Notes under the pieces: generated by a model
Told to the model about the DNA's origin: nothing
The model's input: only the letters and a program-made list of their open reading frames with translations
Databases searched by the model: none
Made by a program: the position numbers and the translations under genes
From: Bacillota bacterium
GTDB taxonomy: Bacteria; Bacillota_A; Clostridia; Lachnospirales; Lachnospiraceae
Direction: 5' to 3'
Length of the DNA stretch: 64,000 bases
Assembly: GCA_023407175.1 (NCBI GenBank)
Contig: JAEYMU010000035.1
Span: 186,001 to 250,000, forward strand
Shown here: positions 35,484 through 44,292 of the stretch, in pieces
How positions within the stretch are numbered: the stretch's first letter is position 1
Layout of the letters: every line of letters starts with the position of its first letter

Positions 35484-37747
35484 TGGATTTTTTTTATACA
35501 CTGTTTCAAATGAGCCTCCAGGCCTCCCTGCTCATCTGTGTTGTCCTGGTGCTTCGAATGTTTTTAAGAAGGCTGCCGAAGGTATATATCTGTATGCTTT
35601 GGGGCTTGGTGCTGGTACGACTGTTATGCCCGGTTTTTATTGAAAGCGAGTTTAGTCTGGTGCCCCGGATGGAAGGCAAAGCAGAAACGGCCGTCACAGG
35701 ACAGAACAGCTCCTTTACAACAGGAGACGTTCAGGAAGCTTCTTCTGTTCCTGGCGTGGAGGGAGATGGAACGGCAATCCAGACAGACGTCTTAGAGAGT
35801 CCGGCCATCGACGACAAGGCAGTTTCTGCCAACACAGCTCCGGGTAATGTTAAGGGGACAGAATGGTCTGTAGCAGATATCCTTTCCCTGCTATGGCTGG
35901 TTGGAATTGTGGGGATGGCTGCTTTATACATTTTCCGGTACATAAGAATGAAGAGGATGCTTTCGACAGCGGTCCGTATGGAGAATACCGTGTGGGAATG
36001 CGAAGAGATACAGTCGCCCTTTGTCATGGGCTGCATTAGCCCGCGGATCTATCTGCCCTTTGGAATTACGGGAGCAGAAAGAGAATATATCATCAGCCAT
36101 GAACGCAGCCATATAAGACATTTTGATCCCCAGCTTCGTATCGTGGAAATAGCCGCACTATGCCTGCACTGGTGGAATCCCCTTGTATGGCTGGCTGTTT
36201 ACCGGATGAATCAGGATAGGGAGATGCTTTGTGACGAAGCTGTTCTAAGGCATGCGGATATGAATATAAGAAAAGAATATTCCAATACACTGCTTCAATT
36301 TGCAATGAAGCAAAGTAAGCCGGCAGTTATCGTATCCTTTGGTGAAACCAATACGGAGGGCCGGATTAAGCATATTTTGAAATTTCGCAGACCTACGGTA
36401 ATCATAAGTGTGATCTTAATCCTTATCATAGGGATATGCGCAGTTTGCTTCCTCACCATTCCAAGGACGGAAGCGGACCCCGTTATGGATACCGGGGTAA
36501 ATGGGACGGAGCTTACTCCCACAGTAAGTCCGGAGCCGTCGCCGACTAAGGCGGAAGAGGAGCCGGTGGATACCAGTTCGCTGGGAGACAAGGAATTTGC
36601 AGCGCTGGTGATCCAATACCTGGAGGAGGATAACAGAGCCGGTTTTGCGGCCCTGATCAATTACCCTATAAAAGTGTATATTGGAGATGAACAGAAGCTT
36701 ATCTCCAATGAGGAGGAGTTCCAGGAAGCCTATGAGCAAATAATAACGGAGGAGCTCCGGGCAGCGGTACTTGCCACTGATACCGGCAATTTGTTCACGA
36801 ATATGTATGGCGTCAGGATGGGCAACGGTGAGCTGTGGTTTGAACGGTTTGGTTCCGCCGGCTATCAGATCTATGCCATCAATAATTCCAAGGAAGTATC
36901 TTACCCGGTAGAGGATCCATTTGCCACAAGCTGGACCGATAAAACCGCTGGGCTGGATATGAGTGAGCAGGAAAAGAATACCTGGTATTCTAAAATAACC
37001 GGGGATATTCCCAATGCAGAGGAAGCCTATGAAGTCCGTGGAATCAGCTATGAGGATATGGACCGGAACGGGACCAGAGATCTCCTGGTCCAGCTGAAGC
37101 TGCGCGATGGGATTATTACACCGGAAACCTATCCCGGTGCATATGTATGCATCTATATGAATGATGACCCTGTATATATAAAAGAACATGATGGAGGTCT
37201 CTATCTGGGACTGCGCCAGGTGCTATCCGGCGATGTGGACCAGGATGGATATTATGAGATAATCTACAGTGTGGATTCCGGCGGCAATGGAGGTAACGGC
37301 TCTGAGGAAAAGTCCATCCTGAAATATAAAGGGCATACTCTGACTAGTATGAATTTCCCTTCAGATGATTCCATGGCGGATCCTGTATCATATTCCGATG
37401 TCGGCTATGAGGTGAAGGTATTATTCGGAGCCGGTGAGGGAAGCTATAAGGCAGTATGTGAGGCTCTGGGCCAGACCGTTGAATTTCATGCTCAAAATGC
37501 TGTGGATGACAGCGGAAACAAAAGAGTTAAAACGATACGGGAGGATGAAGAAGCCGGAGATAATTGCCGCGGCTATACGAAATTTTCAATTGTGGAAAGG
37601 GACGGAAGAGAATATCTGATGGCAAAGGAATATCTGGCGGGCGAAGGCGGATACAGCCATTGTGTCGGCTGGGCTACTTTTCTGATGGACTGGGATGCGA
37701 ATGCAACTCCCACTGTTTTGGAATTTGGCGTGGAGGAGCTTGATTAG
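35480..37747 (+). CDS. M56 (BlaR1-type) membrane metalloprotease sensor with unusual ectodomain
   Basis: 755 residues. Four membrane helices (about 5-25, 32-50, 135-155 and 310-333) surround the zinc protease motif HERSH at 207-211, with the third ligand region in MLCDEAVLRH. This is the BlaR1/MecR1 layout. The outer domain (about 345-755) does not look like a penicillin-binding domain. It begins with a TPTVSPEPSPT linker, then an NTF2-like stretch (about 370-480), then two Asp-rich loops, DMDRNGTRD and DVDQDGYYE, like FG-GAP/VCBS calcium-binding repeats. On signal it should cleave the BlaI-type repressor encoded just upstream. The signal is therefore unlikely to be a beta-lactam bound covalently. 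Confidence 0.88.
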   Translation: MMDFFYTLFQMSLQASLLICVVLVLRMFLRRLPKVYICMLWGLVLVRLLCPVFIESEFSLVPRMEGKAETAVTGQNSSFTTGDVQEASSVPGVEGDGTAIQTDVLESPAIDDKAVSANTAPGNVKGTEWSVADILSLLWLVGIVGMAALYIFRYIRMKRMLSTAVRMENTVWECEEIQSPFVMGCISPRIYLPFGITGAEREYIISHERSHIRHFDPQLRIVEIAALCLHWWNPLVWLAVYRMNQDREMLCDEAVLRHADMNIRKEYSNTLLQFAMKQSKPAVIVSFGETNTEGRIKHILKFRRPTVIISVILILIIGICAVCFLTIPRTEADPVMDTGVNGTELTPTVSPEPSPTKAEEEPVDTSSLGDKEFAALVIQYLEEDNRAGFAALINYPIKVYIGDEQKLISNEEEFQEAYEQIITEELRAAVLATDTGNLFTNMYGVRMGNGELWFERFGSAGYQIYAINNSKEVSYPVEDPFATSWTDKTAGLDMSEQEKNTWYSKITGDIPNAEEAYEVRGISYEDMDRNGTRDLLVQLKLRDGIITPETYPGAYVCIYMNDDPVYIKEHDGGLYLGLRQVLSGDVDQDGYYEIIYSVDSGGNGGNGSEEKSILKYKGHTLTSMNFPSDDSMADPVSYSDVGYEVKVLFGAGEGSYKAVCEALGQTVEFHAQNAVDDSGNKRVKTIREDEEAGDNCRGYTKFSIVERDGREYLMAKEYLAGEGGYSHCVGWATFLMDWDANATPTVLEFGVEELD

Positions 37748-37867
37748 GCAGCCGTACCTGAAATTCCATAGGATGAATTATTGGATATTTAGACGATACC
37801 GGAATATGGGAGCCTATTGCAGAATATGCTGTTATACTGAAAAGGAAATGATTCTTGCGGAGGCTCC

Positions 37868-38872
37868 ATGATAAAAAAACGTATCGGTGTATTGACAGTG
37901 GTATCCCTTCTGATGACAGTGCTGGCAGGCTGTGGGAGCAGTGCGGGGCAGACGGATATTACATTAATGGAAGCGGTGCATTCCATATTTTATGCGCCCC
38001 TGTATGTGGCAATTGAAAAGGGATATTTTGAGGAAGAAGGACTTAAACTCAAGCTGACGCAGGGGCAGGGGACGGATAAAACCGGGAGTGCCCTTCTGGC
38101 AGGAGATTGTGATATGGGCTTAATGGGGCCGGAGGCTTCCATCTACACCTATCAGGAGGGAACAGAGGACTATATCGTTAATTTTGCACAGCTGACCCAG
38201 CGTGCAGGGGACTTTCTGGTTTCCAGGGATTTAAGCGGTCAATTCGACTGGGACAATATTCTGGGAAAGACTGTTATTGGAGGAAGAGCGGACAGCATGC
38301 CGGAGATGGTATTTGAATACATTCTGAAAAAGAACGGGATTAATCCGAAGTCGGACTTGAATATTGTGCAAAATATCGGGCCGGGTGATATTGCGGAGGC
38401 TTTTACCCTGGGTAAGGGAGATTATGCGCTGGAGTTTGAGCCGGATGCAACGGCATTGGAGCTAAGCGGAACCGGTAAGATAGCTGTTTCTCTGGGAGAA
38501 GAAAGCGGTAAGGTTCCCTATACGGTGCTGGGAGTAAGAAAAAGCTATCTTACCAGAAATCCTGAGGTGCTGCGACAGGTTACCAATGGACTGCAAAAGG
38601 GACTTGACTTTGTATTGAACCATACACCGGAGGAAACTGCCAAGGTAATTAAACCCCAATTTTCAGATACCGATATTGATAACCTGGCAGATATCCTGAA
38701 GGGGTATTATGACCGGGATACCTGGAAGGATACTTTGGTATTCGAAGAAGACAGCTTTCGCCTGCTGCAGGACATTATGGAGGATGCAGGGGTGTTAACG
38801 GCAAGAGTGCCCTATGAGGATATCATAACAACGGAATTTGCTGCGAAAGCCGCAGGAACAACAACTCCCTAA
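37868..38872 (+). CDS. Orphan solute-binding lipoprotein (NMT1/SsuA-like)
   Basis: 334 residues. A lipoprotein signal ends in LLMTVLAGC, so Cys about 20 is lipidated. The mature part is a periplasmic-binding fold of the SsuA/THI5/NMT1 group (HSIFYAPLYVAIEKGYFEEEGL, then DMGLMGPEASIYTY). Members capture sulfonates, thiamine precursors or nitrate-like ligands for ABC importers. No permease or ATPase lies beside it, so it must share a transporter encoded elsewhere or act alone. It converges on the MBL-fold gene only 5 bases away. Confidence 0.85.
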   Translation: MIKKRIGVLTVVSLLMTVLAGCGSSAGQTDITLMEAVHSIFYAPLYVAIEKGYFEEEGLKLKLTQGQGTDKTGSALLAGDCDMGLMGPEASIYTYQEGTEDYIVNFAQLTQRAGDFLVSRDLSGQFDWDNILGKTVIGGRADSMPEMVFEYILKKNGINPKSDLNIVQNIGPGDIAEAFTLGKGDYALEFEPDATALELSGTGKIAVSLGEESGKVPYTVLGVRKSYLTRNPEVLRQVTNGLQKGLDFVLNHTPEETAKVIKPQFSDTDIDNLADILKGYYDRDTWKDTLVFEEDSFRLLQDIMEDAGVLTARVPYEDIITTEFAAKAAGTTTP

Positions 38873-38877
38873 GATGC

Positions 38878-39660
38878 TCATTTCAGAGGAAAGCAGCTTT
38901 CATCAAGCAGCTCATTATCCTCGGGGATATAAAAATTCTTAACATGAAGCTCCTCCAGCCTGGACCTGGTAAAGTACTCATGAAGATCAGCTCTGGTTTC
39001 GATACAGTGATTAAAGGTATCCAGATGTACGATCACAAAAGCAAGCCTTGGATTAACCTTAAGTGTTTTCTCAATATCCATAATGTTCATTACAATACGG
39101 TCACTGTAAAGGAATTTTGGTGAGCCCGCATTCATAATCAGAAGCTGGGGCTGATAGTTCAGTATATTCTTCTTCACCTCAGGATAATACACGGTATCAC
39201 CGGTGATATATACAGTCGGTTCCGTATCGGCCTTCAGGATGTAACCGCTGGCGGGTCCCATGACCTTACCGGTGCAGCCGGTTCCATGCTTTGCATCTAC
39301 CCGGATAAAGGTTATATTCTCATAGGTCAGGGTGTCTGTCACCGGATGGACTTGAAGAAAGCCGTTTGCCTTCAATTTCTGTTCATCCTGACAGGGACAG
39401 ATCACTGGAAGCTTTTTATCCAGTAGTTCAATTGCCCTGCTGTCAAAATGGTCAGAATGGGTATGTGTTAACAAAAGCAGCCTTGTATCAAGGATTGCGT
39501 CCATTGGAGTTTTAAGGCCAACGATTGGATTTCTTCTGCGGTTCGGTGTCATGGGAATTGCAGGATAAGACTCCTGATCCGCCAGTATCGGATCAATCAG
39601 AATTTGGATACCGGCATAGGTCAGTATGGATGTAGCGTGTCTGACATGCTGCAGCTTCAT
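38878..39660 (-). CDS. MBL-fold metallohydrolase (UlaG-like)
   Basis: 260 residues, one metallo-beta-lactamase domain. The metal motif THTHSDHFD is at about 65-73, a second His lies in DAKHGTGC and an Asp in VYITGDTVYY; a final His is in FVIVHLDTFNHC. The N-terminus, KLQHVRHATSILTYAGIQILIDP, is typical of UlaG-like hydrolases, which open lactones or cleave phosphodiesters. Cytoplasmic. Substrate unknown. It is followed at its start side by 215 bases leading to the Lrp gene. Confidence 0.88.
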   Translation of the reverse strand: MKLQHVRHATSILTYAGIQILIDPILADQESYPAIPMTPNRRRNPIVGLKTPMDAILDTRLLLLTHTHSDHFDSRAIELLDKKLPVICPCQDEQKLKANGFLQVHPVTDTLTYENITFIRVDAKHGTGCTGKVMGPASGYILKADTEPTVYITGDTVYYPEVKKNILNYQPQLLIMNAGSPKFLYSDRIVMNIMDIEKTLKVNPRLAFVIVHLDTFNHCIETRADLHEYFTRSRLEELHVKNFYIPEDNELLDESCFPLK

Positions 39661-39808
39661 ATTCTACCTCCAATCATTTTATAAATAATATTGTTTTTCT
39701 GCGAGTAGTATAATATGATTTAGGCAGGAAATCAATTTTACGGTGAAAAGGATTCCTGAATTTATTTTCATAATGAAAAACTTTCATTTTTAAAATTATG
39801 GGGGTAGA

Positions 39809-39872
39809 AAGTTTGAAAGTGCCTTTCAAACTATTTATGGGTGCATAGGCTTGTGATATGCGGAAGGATGTA
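39809..39872 (+). repeat. Double-hairpin 5' element, copy 2 (before the Lrp/AsnC gene)
   Basis: The same order as the copy at 12953-13025: GTTTGAAAG/CTTTCAAAC hairpin, CTATTTAT, a GTGCATA..CTTGTGATATGC stretch, then CGGAAGG and a start codon 8 bases on (39876). About nine bases of the second hairpin's left arm are missing, so only GCATA/TATGC pairs there. Outside the element the two loci do not match, which marks it as a mobile or recurrent module. Confidence 0.8.
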
Positions 39873-39875
39873 AAT

Positions 39876-40292
39876 ATGAATTTGGATCAGGTGGATTACA
39901 GACTTATTCAGATATTAAAGGAAAATTCCAGGCTTTCCTTTAAGGAAATCGGTGAGAAGATACATATGACCGGACAGGCGGTCGGTGTACGTGTAAATAA
40001 GCTGATGGAAGAGGGGATAATTGAAGGCTTTACTCTCGCAGTAAATATGGAAAAGCTCGGAGTGACTATCACTGCTATGATCAAGGTGTATATGAAAAAG
40101 CTGGAGCATCAGAAAATTCTTCGTTTGATTGAAACTACAGAGGTGGTTACAGAGGCTTACCGGACCAGTGCAGATTGCTGCTATTTTCTTAAAGTAGAAA
40201 CCTCTTCCAACGATGAATTAAATCGGATTTTGGACCGCATCAGTGAATTTGCCACTTACCAGTTATCTCTGTCCATCGGCAGATTAAAATGA
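39876..40292 (+). CDS. Lrp/AsnC-family transcriptional regulator
   Basis: 138 residues. An N-terminal helix-turn-helix (DYRLIQILKENSRLSFKEIGEKIHMTGQAVGVRVNKL; key pattern R..F.EIG...T...V..RV..L) and a C-terminal RAM domain that binds amino acids and drives oligomer formation. The ATG at 39876 is chosen because GGAAGG from the repeat element lies 8 bases before it; an in-frame ATG at 39858 falls inside the element. Target genes are not evident; the neighbours are the divergent MBL-fold gene and a convergent small membrane protein. Confidence 0.9.
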   Translation: MNLDQVDYRLIQILKENSRLSFKEIGEKIHMTGQAVGVRVNKLMEEGIIEGFTLAVNMEKLGVTITAMIKVYMKKLEHQKILRLIETTEVVTEAYRTSADCCYFLKVETSSNDELNRILDRISEFATYQLSLSIGRLK

Positions 40293-40317
40293 AGATTGCT
40301 TTATGGAGGAGCAGATG

Positions 40318-40384
40318 ATGGCCCCGGCTGCGGGAACGGGCTAGGATTCCTTTACACCTAACCTGTTCCCGCAGCCGGGGCCAT
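40318..40384. terminator. Very strong bidirectional hairpin
   Basis: A 20-bp perfect stem (40318-40337 with 40365-40384; arm begins ATGGCCCCGG) with further partial pairing toward the loop. It lies between the Lrp gene and a convergent small gene. There is no long T-tract, but its strength and position suggest it ends transcription from both sides. Confidence 0.65.
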
Positions 40385-40434
40385 TATTCTCCACATACGG
40401 TCATAGACCAAATGTCGGATTTAAAACCGAAATA

Positions 40435-40701
40435 TTATTCTTGCGGGGAATCAGAGGAATCGTCCTCGGATTCTTCCTGTGTATCATCCTCATAATCATC
40501 GAAATCGTCATCAAAATCCTCAAGATAATCAGGATTCATGTATCTGTATACAGCATAAGCAATAGCTGCCACAGCAGCAACAGCACCGATGATTGCAAGC
40601 ACACAGATCAAAGCATGTTTTCTTTTTTCATCCGGGTCTTTTCTATGAAGTAATTCTCCTAATTTTACAGCATCCAAAAGCTCCTCAATTTTATTGCCCA
40701 T
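40435..40701 (-). CDS. Small single-span membrane protein with acidic tail
   Basis: 88 residues. A charged N-terminal helix of about 28 residues, one membrane helix (about 31-50, rich in Ala/Val/Ile) and a C-terminal tail of nearly only Asp, Glu, Ser and Tyr. GGAAAGGAAG is well placed before the ATG. It is recognised only as a hypothetical protein. It is next to pcrA on the same strand, 133 bases downstream of it. Confidence 0.7.
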   Translation of the reverse strand: MGNKIEELLDAVKLGELLHRKDPDEKRKHALICVLAIIGAVAAVAAIAYAVYRYMNPDYLEDFDDDFDDYEDDTQEESEDDSSDSPQE

Positions 40702-40834
40702 GATAACACTTCCTTTCCTTTATCTGATGATTAAACATCCTATCTATAATATATCGATAATAGTATACCACAATACAAGCAATATTACTATAAAATATGG
40801 TATTAATCTATCTGCATTTATTATGGATGATTGA

Positions 40835-43159
40835 TTAAGAATCTATTCTTTGTAAATTAGCAAAGGTGGATAAAAGCTTTTTTACTCCAAAATTCGGAAA
40901 ATCAACTGTGACTTCATAATCCTTGCCGCCCATTGTAATATCAATCACAATTCCGACACCAAATTTAATGTGCTTTACCGTGTCACCGACACCGTAATCC
41001 AAAGCGCCCATCTGTTTTCCCTCAAACTGCTTTGCTACGGGGGTGACGAAGGGTTTATAGGAAGCCTGGGACTTAAGGTAGCTGTTCGGTTTATCGAAAT
41101 TTATATTCTCTGAAAAAGAGGAAAAACCTTTATTTCCCGTCTGGGTTTCGGATATACTGTCCTCCTGAAAGGAATAGACCTTCTTTCTGGGAGCGGGAGC
41201 AGTCATAGTTAATAAGAAACGGGGTATTTCATTAATAAAGCGGGAGGGTCTGTTAAACTGGGTTTCACCGCGCAGCATCCGCTGCTTGGCTGCGGTCAGA
41301 CAAAGACGCTTCCTTGCCCGGGTGATGCCGACATAGCAAAGACGCCGTTCCTCCTCGATTTCCTCAGCCGGATTATCCGCAAAGATGGACAGATACCCGG
41401 GAAATACACCCTCCTCCATGCCGCACAGGTATACATAGGGAAATTCCAGGCCCTTGGCGCTGTGAAGAGTCATAAGAACCACATAATCAGAGGATTCATT
41501 TAGGTTATCGATATCTGAAACCAGGGCAACCTCCTCCAGAAAGCCGCTTAGGGTTGGAGGCTCCAGAGCCGCCTCTTCATAGGTTACCAGCTTATTCACA
41601 AGCTCGTTGATATTGCCGATACGATCCTCGGCTTCCTCGCTGCCTTCCGCCTCCAGCTCCCTTAAATACCCGGTCGCATCCAGAATGTCATCGATTAGCT
41701 CAGCCAGGGCATAGCCCTCCTGCCTTACTCTGGATTTTAAGCCCTCAATCAGGCTGATGAAGGGGGTGAGCTTTGCTGCACTGCGCTCCAGCCCGGGGAT
41801 AAACTGTGCCCGGGTGAGAGCATCATAGAAGCTAATTCCATTCGAGAGGGCATAATCATTCACTTTATCGACTGTGGCAAGACCGATACCGCGCTTTGGC
41901 ACGTTAATAATCCGCTTTACAGCAAGATCATCCAGGGCATTGTCTATTGTTTTTAAGTATGCCAGGATATCCTTGATTTCCTTCCGGGCATAGAAGTTAA
42001 GACCGCCTATAATTTTATAGGGAATATTTTTTTGTATCATTTTTTCCTCGAATAGACGGGATTGGGCATTGGTGCGGTACAGAATGGCAAAGTCGTGGTA
42101 AGCGGCCTCCCCGTTATCCGTACTCCGTTTGATTTCCCCCGTAATGGACTCCGCTTCCTCAAAATCCGTTTCAAATTGTGTAAAACTGACCGGTTCACCC
42201 TCTTCGTTATCCGTCCACATGGATTTATCCTTACGGCCCTTATTATTGCAGATTACCTCGTTAGCCACGTTCAGGATACTCTTAGTGGAGCGGTAATTCT
42301 GCTCCAGCTTGATTACCTCCGTACCAAGGAAAGCCTTTTCAAAGTTCAGGATATTATAGATATTGGCTCCGCGGAATTTGTAAATGGACTGGTCGTCATC
42401 CCCTACCACACAAAGGTTGTACTCCCGTTCCCCGTCCAGATTAAGACCGGAGGAGAGCAGGTGAATCAGCCTGAACTGTGCTGTATTGGTATCCTGGTAT
42501 TCATCGACCATGATATAACGAAAGCGTCTCTGATAGTAGGCCAAGGCCTCGGGGACCATTAAAAACAGCTCAACCGTCTTGACAATAAGATCGTCAAAAT
42601 CCATGGCATTGCTGGACTTCAGACGCTTCTGATATTCTTCGTAGGCCTGCGCATACTTGCTGCGCTGATAGTCTCCGTGGCAGCTTCGTGCAAATTCCTC
42701 AGGGGAGATTAACTCATCCTTTGCTTTGGAGATAGCGGACAAAATGGCGCGTTCATTTGTTTTCTTTGTATCGATGTTCAGATATTTACAGATTTCACGC
42801 ATCAGAGTTTTCTGGTCATCGGTATCATAGATCGTAAAGCTGCGGCCATATCCGATGGTATCCGCAAATCTTCTAAGAATTCTTACGCAGGTGGAGTGGA
42901 AGGTACTGACCCAGATATCCTCAGAGCCGTTGCCGATAATTTTATCCACCCGTTCGCGCATTTCTCTTGCAGCCTTATTTGTAAAGGTTATCGCAAGAAT
43001 ATTATATGGATTGACGCCCCTCTCTTCAATGAGATAGGCGATGCGGTGGGTCAGAACCCTTGTCTTGCCGGAGCCGGCTCCCGCAAGGATTAGAAGGGGA
43101 CCCTTATCGTGAAGCACCGCACGCTTCTGTTCGGGATTAAGGGAATCATATATGCTCAT
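40835..43159 (-). CDS. pcrA: ATP-dependent DNA helicase PcrA/UvrD
   Basis: 774 residues. Superfamily 1A 3'-5' helicase. Motifs in order: Q-motif LNPEQKRAV, Walker A GAGSGKTR (27-34), motif Ia TFTNKAA, motif II VDEYQDTN, motif III VGDDDQSIYKFRGA, motif IV QNYRS, motif V TLHSAKGLEFPYV and motif VI VGITRARKRL. The C-terminal 60 residues form the Tudor-like domain that in B. subtilis contacts RNA polymerase. Roles by family: repair, plasmid replication and clearing of transcription conflicts. Monocistronic or with the small gene downstream. Confidence 0.96.
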   Translation of the reverse strand: MSIYDSLNPEQKRAVLHDKGPLLILAGAGSGKTRVLTHRIAYLIEERGVNPYNILAITFTNKAAREMRERVDKIIGNGSEDIWVSTFHSTCVRILRRFADTIGYGRSFTIYDTDDQKTLMREICKYLNIDTKKTNERAILSAISKAKDELISPEEFARSCHGDYQRSKYAQAYEEYQKRLKSSNAMDFDDLIVKTVELFLMVPEALAYYQRRFRYIMVDEYQDTNTAQFRLIHLLSSGLNLDGEREYNLCVVGDDDQSIYKFRGANIYNILNFEKAFLGTEVIKLEQNYRSTKSILNVANEVICNNKGRKDKSMWTDNEEGEPVSFTQFETDFEEAESITGEIKRSTDNGEAAYHDFAILYRTNAQSRLFEEKMIQKNIPYKIIGGLNFYARKEIKDILAYLKTIDNALDDLAVKRIINVPKRGIGLATVDKVNDYALSNGISFYDALTRAQFIPGLERSAAKLTPFISLIEGLKSRVRQEGYALAELIDDILDATGYLRELEAEGSEEAEDRIGNINELVNKLVTYEEAALEPPTLSGFLEEVALVSDIDNLNESSDYVVLMTLHSAKGLEFPYVYLCGMEEGVFPGYLSIFADNPAEEIEEERRLCYVGITRARKRLCLTAAKQRMLRGETQFNRPSRFINEIPRFLLTMTAPAPRKKVYSFQEDSISETQTGNKGFSSFSENINFDKPNSYLKSQASYKPFVTPVAKQFEGKQMGALDYGVGDTVKHIKFGVGIVIDITMGGKDYEVTVDFPNFGVKKLLSTFANLQRIDS

Positions 43160-43356
43160 ATTTAAATACCTGCCTGTCCTATGTAATCTTAATTTTGTGC
43201 AATAATGCCATTTCCTTCAAGGCCGCCCTGTGCATTGCTGAGGGCAAAGATATAACCTTGATGAAAAGGGGCAGGGCACAAACATATGTTTATTATAGCA
43301 CGCTATACTGAGAGTTTCAATCCTGCACTTTGGAAGAGGAGAAATGGGGTTACAGT

Positions 43357-43404
43357 GTTACTGTTCACAACACTGCTGCTTTTGGCGGGGGTGTGAACTG
43401 TAAC
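43357..43404. repeat. Palindromic intergenic repeat, copy A
   Basis: 48 bases. The ends GTTACTGTTCACA and TGTGAACTGTAAC are inverted copies with one mismatch, and the core is CTGCTGCTTTTGGCGGGG. A related sequence is at 44323-44367. It could fold into one long hairpin in either strand and resembles the short palindromic intergenic repeats scattered in many clostridial genomes. Confidence 0.7.
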
Positions 43405-43442
43405 GCTTGGATATATTAGCCTAATAGCTATATATTTTTACT

Positions 43443-43471
43443 TTGACATCTAGTTTCTGATACTATATAAT
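43443..43471 (+). promoter_or_regulatory. Consensus promoter of the DUF1836 gene
   Basis: TTGACA (43443-43448) and TATAAT (43466-43471), 17 bases apart: a perfect sigma-A promoter. Transcription should start near 43478, which is the first base of the Shine-Dalgarno GAGGTG, leaving a leader of about 12 bases. Confidence 0.85.
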
Positions 43472-43489
43472 AAAATTGAGGTGATTGGA

Positions 43490-44188
43490 GTGGAAACGAT
43501 CAAGGAAGAGTATATCAGAGGGCTGATTGACAGCTTAAAGGATGTCAAATACATTATGCCGGATGATATACCAAATATAGATTTATATATGGATCAGGTT
43601 ACGACCTTTATGGACAAGCATTTAAAATCCTCCAAGCGCTACAGTGAGGATAAGCTCCTGACCAAGACGATGATTAATAATTATACAAAGAATGAATTAT
43701 TACCACCGCCCAATAAGAAAAAGTACACGAAGGAGCACATGTTCCTTCTGATTTTTATTTATTATTTCAAAAATATACTCTCCATTAATGATATACAAAG
43801 TATATTCAATCCGCTCACAGAACGGTACTACAAGGATAATTCGAGTGTTAAGCTGGAGAAGATTTATGAGGAAATATTCCGGCTGGAGAAGGAACAGACG
43901 GATACCCTGACCAAGGACATGATCAGAAAGATAACAAAGGCAAAGGCTTCCTTTGCTGAAGTGAAGGATACGGGGGACCGTGATTTCCTTACGACATTTT
44001 CCTTTATCAGTATGCTGTGCTTTGATGTGTATATGAGAAAGCATATGATAGAGAAGATGATTGATGATTCCCTGATGGGCGTCAGTAAGGCGAAGGATGA
44101 TAAGAACCAGAAGGCGAATCCAAAACCGGAGAAGAAGCCGGCAGTAAAGACGGAAGCTGTTAGAAAGGAAGAGGATGGCGGAAAGTAG
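43490..44188 (+). CDS. DUF1836 family protein, probable regulator
   Basis: 232 residues. The central part (about 50-110) holds the DUF1836 pattern: a helix-turn-helix-like stretch with TMINNYTKNELLPPP followed by KKYTKEHMFLLIFIYYFKNILS. The end is a Lys/Pro/Glu-rich tail. The first part of such proteins resembles MerR-like DNA-binding domains, so regulation is likely, but no target is known. The start is read as GTG 43490, 6 bases after GAGGTG; another GTG at 43481 overlaps that Shine-Dalgarno. It is transcribed alone and ends before a hairpin. Confidence 0.8.
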   Translation: METIKEEYIRGLIDSLKDVKYIMPDDIPNIDLYMDQVTTFMDKHLKSSKRYSEDKLLTKTMINNYTKNELLPPPNKKKYTKEHMFLLIFIYYFKNILSINDIQSIFNPLTERYYKDNSSVKLEKIYEEIFRLEKEQTDTLTKDMIRKITKAKASFAEVKDTGDRDFLTTFSFISMLCFDVYMRKHMIEKMIDDSLMGVSKAKDDKNQKANPKPEKKPAVKTEAVRKEEDGGK

Positions 44189-44220
44189 CTATCCGGTGTA
44201 TAGAAGAATAGAAAGCACAA

Positions 44221-44276
44221 AGGGGCTGCGGCCGGGATACCTGTAGATACAAGTATCCCGGTCACAGCCCTCTTTT
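44221..44276. terminator. Terminator between convergent DUF1836 and yerC genes
   Basis: A long stem: AGGGGCTG and GGCCGGGATAC on the left (44221-44240) pair with GTATCCCGG and CAGCCCT on the right (44253-44271), followed by CTTTTAT. It lies 33 bases after the DUF1836 stop. Confidence 0.8.
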
Positions 44277-44292
44277 ATAGGAAGTTGCTTTA

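Larger units (their letters stand above)
43160..43489. other. 330-base divergent gap between pcrA and the DUF1836 gene
   Basis: It contains a palindromic repeat (43357-43404) and the consensus promoter of the DUF1836 gene (43443-43471). The part next to pcrA shows no clear promoter or structure. Confidence 0.5.
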
